A stretch of DNA of 64,000 nucleotides from Isoetes taiwanensis (Eukaryota > Streptophyta > Lycopodiopsida > Isoetales > Isoetaceae). A model generated the notes under the pieces. The model ran no database searches and was not told the DNA's origin. It was given only the letters and a program-made list of their open reading frames with translations. How positions within the stretch are numbered: position 1 is the first letter of the stretch; each line of letters opens with the position of its first letter. Positions 58,584-64,000 of this stretch are shown here, one piece after another. The position numbers and the translations under genes were made by a program. Location of the stretch: assembly GCA_021234155.1 (NCBI GenBank), contig JAJEKV010000024.1, positions 14,110,913-14,174,912 of the forward strand, given 5' to 3'.

Positions 58584-60196
58584 TTTTTTTTTTTGAAGGA
58601 CGATAATCTATTATCAAGAAAAATCAAGATACATACAAGGGACCTGTGACATGGGACTCAAAACCTAGAGGACGAAATAGTCCACTAAGCAAAACCAGCC
58701 ATACACAGTATATACTTAAACTCCTTGTGCCACCTTGAGGCGTTTAATGGCCTCATCATAATCAACATGGTCTACCACATCGAGATGATCATCAACAGAC
58801 ATTAAATTATCATGCCACTGAATAGAACGAGGCGGGATAGCCTCGTGAGATGACATAATAGACTTCTTCCTTGCCGCCTTCTTCCAATTGACCTGCTGCC
58901 ATGACTCTTTTGTGCACAGAAGATTAGGACCATCAGCCATAACAACCTCAGAAACATGAGAGGAAGAAGCATCAACATGGAGAGAAGAATGAACTACAGG
59001 TACAGATGATGGCGTTAAAGACGACACGGTCGGACCTGGAATTAGAGCATCTTCCATGGATGAGGAGTGCAACACAACTGGTGAAGGTTGATCATGAATA
59101 AATGAAGAAGTAACAACGGGAGCTTGAGCCTGGGAAGAAGGTTGAACAGATGCCTGAGACGCACGAGTGCCTCGACGAAAGCTAGCAAAAGCCTCCTTGT
59201 CAGGAAACAGACGGGCTAATTCTGGACCATTCAGAAGCTTAAGATCCAACTTCTTATACCAAGGCCCACTTTTCACCACTATGCAATCTGGTAAAGCTGA
59301 GTCCACTGACATTGAGACACAAATCCTCGGACCGTTCATGATGGAATGTGAGATATGAACCCCAAGACCAGTTGCAATTGCAACTAGAAATTGATGGGCC
59401 ATTAGATCAGGAGGAAGATTAGGTATCGAGAACCAGCAAGGCATCTTTAATGCGCGAACCATATCTGGTGTAAAACCAGGAGAGTAATACTGATACATCA
59501 TATACTCTCCACCAAGTGGATCAATCCCTCTTGATACCAAAGAATCCACTGCATCACTACTTTCAAACATAATAAGAACAAAGTTTTTCGCCAACAACTT
59601 GATGGACTGAAAAGGAGGAAGCTGAAGGCGCCTCAAAAGCCGAGATAACCAAATACGGAACCGTGAAAAATCCAAATAGCCACCAGTAAAATAACCAAGG
59701 ACTGCACATGAGGATAGGTTCTCAGCACACTTAATATGAGCTTGATGGTCCACCTCAACCACAGGAATACGAGAAGCTTGAACTACATCCTGACAGTCAG
59801 ACTGGTAAAATATATCATCTGGAGGCAATTGTTGTTGAAGCTGAGTCTGTCGAGCTTTCAATGTGTCCAAGATTGCGGACAACTCATCCTTACTCCCTTC
59901 AGACAATACCTGTAAAGCAGTTGCTACCCTTGCCTTTCTAGATGCACTAGATATATATTTACAAAGCCAATCACTAAATCTTTGATATGAAACTTTTCTA
60001 ACAGAATCAGATGACTTCCAAGCACTATCACTTGCCTGGGGCTGAGCAACTATATTAGGACTGGACTCAGTTGAAAGTTCTTTGCCATCGTTGGTGATTG
60101 CTCCAGGGGTTCTTGAAGAAAGGGATTTTCCTCCCTTGCAAGGCGCTGCGAGTAAGGGAGTGGAAGTTAATGGGAATTTGCATCAAACAAGTATAG
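58584..60196 (-). mobile_element. ORF1-only LINE derivative (HAL1-like), about 1.6 kb
   Basis: TGTTCTTCTCATTTTT flanks the insert at 58573-58588 and 60197-60212 (16-bp target duplication; its end merges with the T tract at 58584-58594). The minus strand is open from 60182 to 58716. Directly after the stop come about 120 bp of 3' UTR, similar to that of the LINE at 51583, and the poly(A) tail. There is no endonuclease or reverse transcriptase sequence. It must have moved with enzymes from a related LINE. Confidence 0.88.
58716..60182 (-). CDS. LINE ORF1 protein (DUF4283-like RNA-binding domain), 5' end missing
   Basis: The open frame of 488 codons has no ATG before the LIMFESSD region; the upstream in-frame stop is at 60183, so the start was lost by 5' truncation. 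Residues around 170-290 read FRIWLSRLLRRLQ, FVLIMFESSDAVDSLVSRGI, PCWFSIPNLPPDLMAHQFL and GPRICVSMSVDSALPD, the DUF4283 pattern of plant LINE ORF1 and related gag-like proteins, which bind the element RNA. The C-terminal third is Ser/Pro/Val-rich and ends in a basic KKAARKKS stretch and an acidic tail. No zinc knuckle is visible. The uninterrupted frame shows that the insertion is recent compared with other elements here. Confidence 0.8.
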   Translation of the reverse strand, partial: CKFPLTSTPLLAAPCKGGKSLSSRTPGAITNDGKELSTESSPNIVAQPQASDSAWKSSDSVRKVSYQRFSDWLCKYISSASRKARVATALQVLSEGSKDELSAILDTLKARQTQLQQQLPPDDIFYQSDCQDVVQASRIPVVEVDHQAHIKCAENLSSCAVLGYFTGGYLDFSRFRIWLSRLLRRLQLPPFQSIKLLAKNFVLIMFESSDAVDSLVSRGIDPLGGEYMMYQYYSPGFTPDMVRALKMPCWFSIPNLPPDLMAHQFLVAIATGLGVHISHSIMNGPRICVSMSVDSALPDCIVVKSGPWYKKLDLKLLNGPELARLFPDKEAFASFRRGTRASQASVQPSSQAQAPVVTSSFIHDQPSPVVLHSSSMEDALIPGPTVSSLTPSSVPVVHSSLHVDASSSHVSEVVMADGPNLLCTKESWQQVNWKKAARKKSIMSSHEAIPPRSIQWHDNLMSVDDHLDVVDHVDYDEAIKRLKVAQGV

Positions 60197-60359
60197 TGTT
60201 CTTCTCATTTTTGGTTCACCTGGAAAAAATTTCTGGCAACCAAAAAACTCCAAACAAGTAATCTAAGGGAAAAATCTAAAAAGTTTTTGGGGCGCCGGAA
60301 AAACCAAATTTAAACAATAGATATCAGTCAAATTGACCACGTTTTGGAAAAAAGGAGCC

Positions 60360-60445
60360 AATTTCGAGTCACTCCATGCCAAACGCATTTCTAAGAGTCT
60401 TGGAAAGGCCATTCGTGCAGAGTAACCGGATTCACACCATTTGGC
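60360..60445 (+). repeat. Interspersed repeat, copy 2
   Basis: TCACTCCATGCCAAACGCAT, then AGAGTCTTGGAAAGGCCATT and GTAACCGGATT; matches 51310-51395. Confidence 0.65.
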
Positions 60446-60601
60446 ATAAATTTGACCTAAAAATCACCCAACTAGCCACTCCAGCATATTTCTTGCTTTG
60501 TTTTTGTTAGATTAGCACTTCAAATCATTTAGATTGGTCCATTATAACTTTCAGAATATAGATTTTTCCAGCAGGCAGTCCCACACGAAAGGGCAACACT
60601 G

Positions 60602-60613
60602 ATATATATAAAG
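60602..60613 (+). promoter_or_regulatory. TATA-box-like sequence
   Basis: ATATATATAAAGG about 105 bp before the first ATG (60718), followed by a pyrimidine-rich leader. It is a plausible core promoter for the broken gene downstream. Confidence 0.45.
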
Positions 60614-60717
60614 GACTTCATTTGACCTTTTTCTTTACTTGCTCTCATCTTTCTTAGGCGATTTTCCAATTCTTTTGCAATCTTTCCAAACCATTTTCTA
60701 TCCCAGTCTCAGCTTCA

Positions 60718-61276
60718 ATGGCCCCTATCAACTTCATCGAATGGTACAACAACACCAAACATATCAGCGAGGTGTCGATTGAAGAGGCCTTCATATGACA
60801 CCGACGAGGACATCCTTCTACACTGACATCATATGCCAGTATGATCAGCAAGTCTTACCTTGGAAAGTTAGCCTTCTACCAAAGGGAAGAAGATGGCTTT
60901 CCTTGGAGGCGCTCGCCAGGTGTTGGGCAAGACCTCAAGAATCAAGAAACAGATTTGGGGCAGGACAATACTCATGCTAGACCACATAAACTGTAAGATC
61001 CAAAGGCACCGGTATATCTCATCTCAGGTGCCCCTTGCCATATTCATGCATGTCAAAGCCATCAACGAAGTGGGAGAACCTTCCATACAGCCATTGGATC
61101 TAGCACCCTTGAACATAAGGGTGAATCAACGCTTTATCCAGGAGCTTGACTCCACCGAATACATCTATCATAGCACTTCTTTGGGAGCACTTCAGCTGGA
61201 CAGAGACTATGAGAAAGTGGGGGAGCAAGAGGAGAGTAGGCTAGCAAAAAGAATGGGAAGACAACTTGAAAGGTAG
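60718..61276 (+). pseudogene. Broken gene of unknown function
   Basis: From ATG 60718 the frame reads MAPINFIEWYNNTKHISEVS and stops at 60798. It stays protein-like beyond the stop (KSYLGKLAFYQREEDGFPWR). A second frame (60893-61276) gives VPLAIFMHVKAINEVGEPSI, then LDLAPLNIRVNQRFIQELDS, and ends KRMGRQLER. No family is recognised. It could be a retroelement gag or a host gene. Confidence 0.4.
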
Positions 61277-61639
61277 TGTAGTTATCTAGAAATCCTTAGA
61301 AAATTTTATAAAAAAGGTCCGAAAAAATGCCCCTCCTTTTTTTTTAAATCGGATTTTTTAAAATGGCGGATAGTTCAGGATCGAACCCCCACAATTTCGA
61401 ACCCTGGTATCAACCCTGTTTAGAGAAACCAAATCCTGTATTGTGTACAATCTGATTCCTTAGGAACTCGAGTAAGTATTGGAGTAATCAAGGCTTCTAT
61501 GCTTGCCATTCTGTTTGTTGAAAAAGGCAACAGGGCGAGGAAAGAGAACATCTTTTGACTGCCGCAGACAACATAGCCGTTCTGGCAGAGCAAACCCTGA
61601 AGAGAGAGAATCGAACTCCAATAGAAGACGCATGAGCGG

Positions 61640-61850
61640 ATATGTTTTAGAAAAGAAAGAATGAAGAGTTGAGAAGAGCCATAAAACTTCCGGTGGGCAT
61701 AACCGCCTTGTCTCTAGTGGTTATCGAAGGGGAGGAGTACCTCTTTGCCAACGACTTCCAGCTACCATATTGCTTGGAGGAAGGTTTAAGAATTGATGAG
61801 CTCTTAGGTCTGATTGCAGAAGGGCAACAATGAGACCTCATCGATACTCA
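61640..61850 (+). pseudogene. Possible 3' part of the broken gene
   Basis: The plus strand reads ELRRAIKLPVGITALSLVVI, then EGEEYLFANDFQLPYCLEEG, and LRIDELLGLIAEGQQ before a stop. It is compact and protein-like. It is separated from the 60718-61276 part by about 370 bp of worn sequence that includes AT-rich, intron-like DNA. The link between them is an inference from position and strand. Confidence 0.35.
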
Positions 61851-61934
61851 TATCAGAATCCAAGCAATCCTTAGCACCCTGCACAAGCCAGACAAAGGAC
61901 CAAGCATGAGTCAGCCTCTCTGATCAAGTAGCGT

Positions 61935-61990
61935 AAAAGAAAAGAAATGAAATGAAATGATTTGTTATTACGTCTACTGAAACCGTCAGG
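61935..61990 (-). repeat. Possible retroposon tail with AAATG microsatellite
   Basis: GAAATGAAATGAAATGATTT is followed by GTTATTACGTCTACTGAAAC, a variant of the ATCGTCCACTGAGAC tail seen near 53068. Confidence 0.4.
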
Positions 61991-62014
61991 TCTATCAGAT
62001 GTTCAAAAAAAGAA

Positions 62015-62126
62015 TTATATATCATACCAGTCATCAGATAAGCTTCCACAATCAGAAGCATCATCACCCAACTCAAACAAATCTCTCTTATATTCATCAT
62101 CTAATATCATGTCTATACTAGGGATA
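62015..62126 (-). pseudogene. Acidic C-terminal coding fragment downstream of the TRIM
   Basis: The minus strand reads IDMILDDEYKRDLFELGDDA, then SDCGSLSDDWYDI and a stop at 62015. Removing the TRIM and one CATGC copy joins it in an open frame with VGNFIIDVLNVRRAC upstream. The fragment is acidic and has no recognised domain. Confidence 0.4.
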
Positions 62127-62131
62127 CATGC

Positions 62132-62588
62132 TGTAATGTTCCTAACCGACATGCCCTTAACCAACTGGGCAAAACTGTCTAGATGTTTATGAGTAGTCGC
62201 TTCTACCCATTTATATCGTTTAAACTGGTGTCTTGGGAAGGTGGCACCCAGTACTTGAGCGGTCTCCCATGGGTCCGTTACAATCTCTCCCACTAGAACT
62301 ATGCTCATCCTCGAGCATCACAATACCATAGACCACACTATCCCACGGTGTCCAAGACCAAGTCATGACCTACTGTCCAACGGTATTTCGAGTCATACTT
62401 GCCCCCATGGAGACTCGAACTCGAGCCCTGCTCTGATATCAAATGTAACGTTCCTAATCGACATGCCCTTAACCAACTGGGCAAAATCGTTTAGACATTT
62501 ATGAGTAGTCGCTTCTACCCATTTATGCTGGTGTCTCGGGAATGCGACACCCAAATCTACTCAAGCAGTCTCCCATGGGTCCATTACA
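62132..62588 (-). mobile_element. TRIM (miniature LTR retrotransposon), 457 bp
   Basis: LTRs at 62588-62444 (145 bp) and 62282-62132 (151 bp) start TGTAAYGGACCCATGGGAGA and end GGAACRTTACA on the minus strand. Two bases after the 5' LTR comes TGATATCAGAGC (62441-62430), a tRNA-iMet PBS with one mismatch. A purine-rich AGTGGGAGAGAT precedes the 3' LTR. CATGC flanks both ends (62127-62131 and 62589-62593), the expected 5-bp duplication. The internal domain is 161 bp and non-coding. LTR differences show that it is not very recent. Confidence 0.93.
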
Positions 62589-62593
62589 CATGC

Positions 62594-63270
62594 TCTTCTA
62601 ACATTTAAGACATCTATAATGAAATTTCCAACAATATGGTGGCACGCGGAAGAGGTCTTCTAGATTCCCTTGTATCCTATTCCTCGCTCTCAGAACTTCA
62701 TAAAGCTGGGCAGAGTAAGAGAGTATGGATTTCATCTTCCACCTCATCCTTGCCGCAAGCTATACATGTTGTTCTCTCCCTTGGAATATTCTTCCATCTG
62801 CCCTCCTCGACACTCAGGTGATGAGAACTAAGCCGCATGTGGCATATTTCCATGCGCTTCCCAGATCAGGTTCCCCAATGCAAGTGCCATGGCTGGATGA
62901 AGCGCCCATAGGATCTCCTTGAAAGGCCTGAAACCCTGTGGCAATGAACTCAGGATCGTTAAGAATGTCCAAATTGAACTCAATATTCTTGATCACATCA
63001 TATTCAACATCCGGTTCCTCTTCAGGTATCACATGAATTGATTGATCTACATCTTCTGCAACAACAACACCTTGTTTCTCGGTCACAGGGACTGCAGCGA
63101 TGATAGGATTCAGGAGGCGATCAAGCCTACCAAGAATGCCCTGCAGGCACTGTGCTTAGTCGGGTCACTTTCGAGCACAATACAAAATCTCTTATGGATC
63201 AATGCAGCCCGGCCAAACGAACCACATGAGAAGCAATCAAACACTGGCAAGCCTTGCCAGCTATATCTGA
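62594..63270 (-). other. Unrecognised coding-like sequence on the minus strand
   Basis: The minus frame 63086-62814 (90 aa) is acidic: SIHVIPEEEPDVEYDVIKNI, then EFNLDILNDPEFIATGFQAF. A following frame reads SILSYSAQLYEVLRARN. Transcription-factor-like acidic composition is all that can be said. It may belong with the fragment at 62015-62126. Confidence 0.3.
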
Positions 63271-63289
63271 ATCTGTTGTTGAAGAGTTT

Positions 63290-64000
63290 ATGAACCGATT
63301 TCAAGAATGTATAATGTCAGCCCAAAGGACATAGAAAGGTATTACTTGCACTTATTGCTGCTATATAGAAAAGGGGTCACTAGCTTCGAGGACATGAAAA
63401 ATATCAATGGGAAGCAATGCACTACATTTCATGAAACGACAAAGGAACTTGGACTATTAGCGGATGATGCAAAATAGGAAAGAATGCTCAAGGATGCAGC
63501 TGCTTTTCAGATGCCTGTCCAATTGCGACAAACATTTGCCTTCATCTGTATCCACGGGCCTCCCTCGGATCCACGCGAACTATGGGGCAAGTTCAAGTAC
63601 CATTTAGCAAAGGATTATGCCCGTGATACGTCAGAGGAAGATGCATACAAGCAATAATGTCCATGAATGAAAGAACGAGTTGTCAACAATATCAGCTTCT
63701 ACAACATAGGCGAAGCAAGCACGATGATGCAACAGTCGGCCAGACCTTCGATGCATCATTTGAAAAAGCTAGAGGAGATGAGTGCTATGTGAAATTGACT
63801 CCAGATCAAAAAGAAATAGCTCATGTCGTTCTCCTTGCAATTGATGGAGCTCAGCATTAGGTTCATGCATAAATGTAGACGGGTCTGAGGGGTCTGGAAA
63901 AACATACGTCTTTAATGCCATTATCAGCATGTTAAGGGAAAGAGGACTTGGTGTTATTGCAGTCGCATGGACGGGTATAGCAAGCCTTTTGCTCAAAAGA
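63290..64000 (+). pseudogene. Helitron-type helicase (PIF1-like), broken, runs off the window end
   Basis: The plus strand reads MYNVSPKDIERYYLHLLLLY, then KGVTSFEDMKNINGKQCTTF and a LGLLADDAK segment; then MPVQLRQTFAFICIHGPPSD; then LTPDQKEIAHVVLLAI and VDGSEGSGKTYVFNAI (Walker A at 63881-63904) and GVIAVAWTGIASLLLKR. This is the order in Helitron Rep-helicase proteins: the pre-helicase RYYLRLLL..F..L...G..Y.TF region, then a PIF1 ATPase. Stops at about 63472 and 63655 break it, and the Rep (HUH) domain is not visible upstream. Helitrons move by rolling-circle replication. This copy is a fragment or pseudogene. Confidence 0.8.

Noticed and set aside
62132-62588. Simple tandem duplication
   Set aside because: The PBS, PPT and CATGC target duplication show a TRIM instead.

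Overview
This is nuclear DNA of a land plant, probably from a large, transposon-rich genome. The evidence is a spliceable multi-exon gene with GT-AG introns, fragments of plant families (PPR, MAK/ICK-type kinase, Myb/SANT-like, glycosyltransferase family 2, WRAP73-type WD repeat), plant LINE ORF1 (DUF4283-like) and ORF2, an LTR with the usual plant tRNA-iMet primer-binding site, a TRIM element and Helitron helicase remains. The species cannot be named from sequence alone. Only one gene looks intact by manual splicing: a six-transmembrane protein on the minus strand at 42098-44418. Almost everything else is mobile-element or pseudogene sequence.

Layout. 1-5423 holds the end of a large TIR transposon (copy A, reading leftwards). 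7433-16681 holds a complete, decayed copy of the same family in the opposite orientation (copy B). B has perfect 22-bp TIRs and a 4-bp target duplication. It carries, in order, a protein with an ALHLKG..VDW motif, a lysine/acidic linker, an Ulp1-like (C48) protease domain and an FCP1-like phosphatase domain. A convergent gene on the other strand encodes a protein with DFAENY, WSDG and HGKGxxDG motifs that I suggest is the transposase. This is the most interesting system in the window. 16.7-19.3 kb holds palindrome-flanked repeats. 20.0-21.1 kb is an intronless kinase pseudogene broken by a 109-bp tandem duplication. 21.8-23.9 kb is a Myb/SANT-like pseudogene between two direct repeats that contain PPR sequence.

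26-28.8 kb is duplicated AT-rich DNA with a foldback whose core recurs at 53.1 kb. 29.2-33.2 kb is an L1-like LINE that appears to have inserted next to a WRAP73-like exon. 33.5-37.9 kb shows no gene. 38-39.5 kb holds GC-rich direct repeats and a minisatellite, followed by a glycosyltransferase exon. 47.0-57.6 kb is nested retroelement territory: two copies of one non-LTR family, a 1.6-kb LTR with PBS, a GATA microsatellite, a retroposed histone H3-like pseudogene, and a truncated LINE with a 12-bp target duplication.

58.6-60.2 kb is an ORF1-only LINE derivative, a plant analogue of HAL1, with a 16-bp target duplication. 60.6-61.8 kb is a broken gene of unknown function behind a TATA box. 62.1-62.6 kb is a textbook-sized TRIM with a 5-bp target duplication. 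The window ends inside a Helitron-type helicase.
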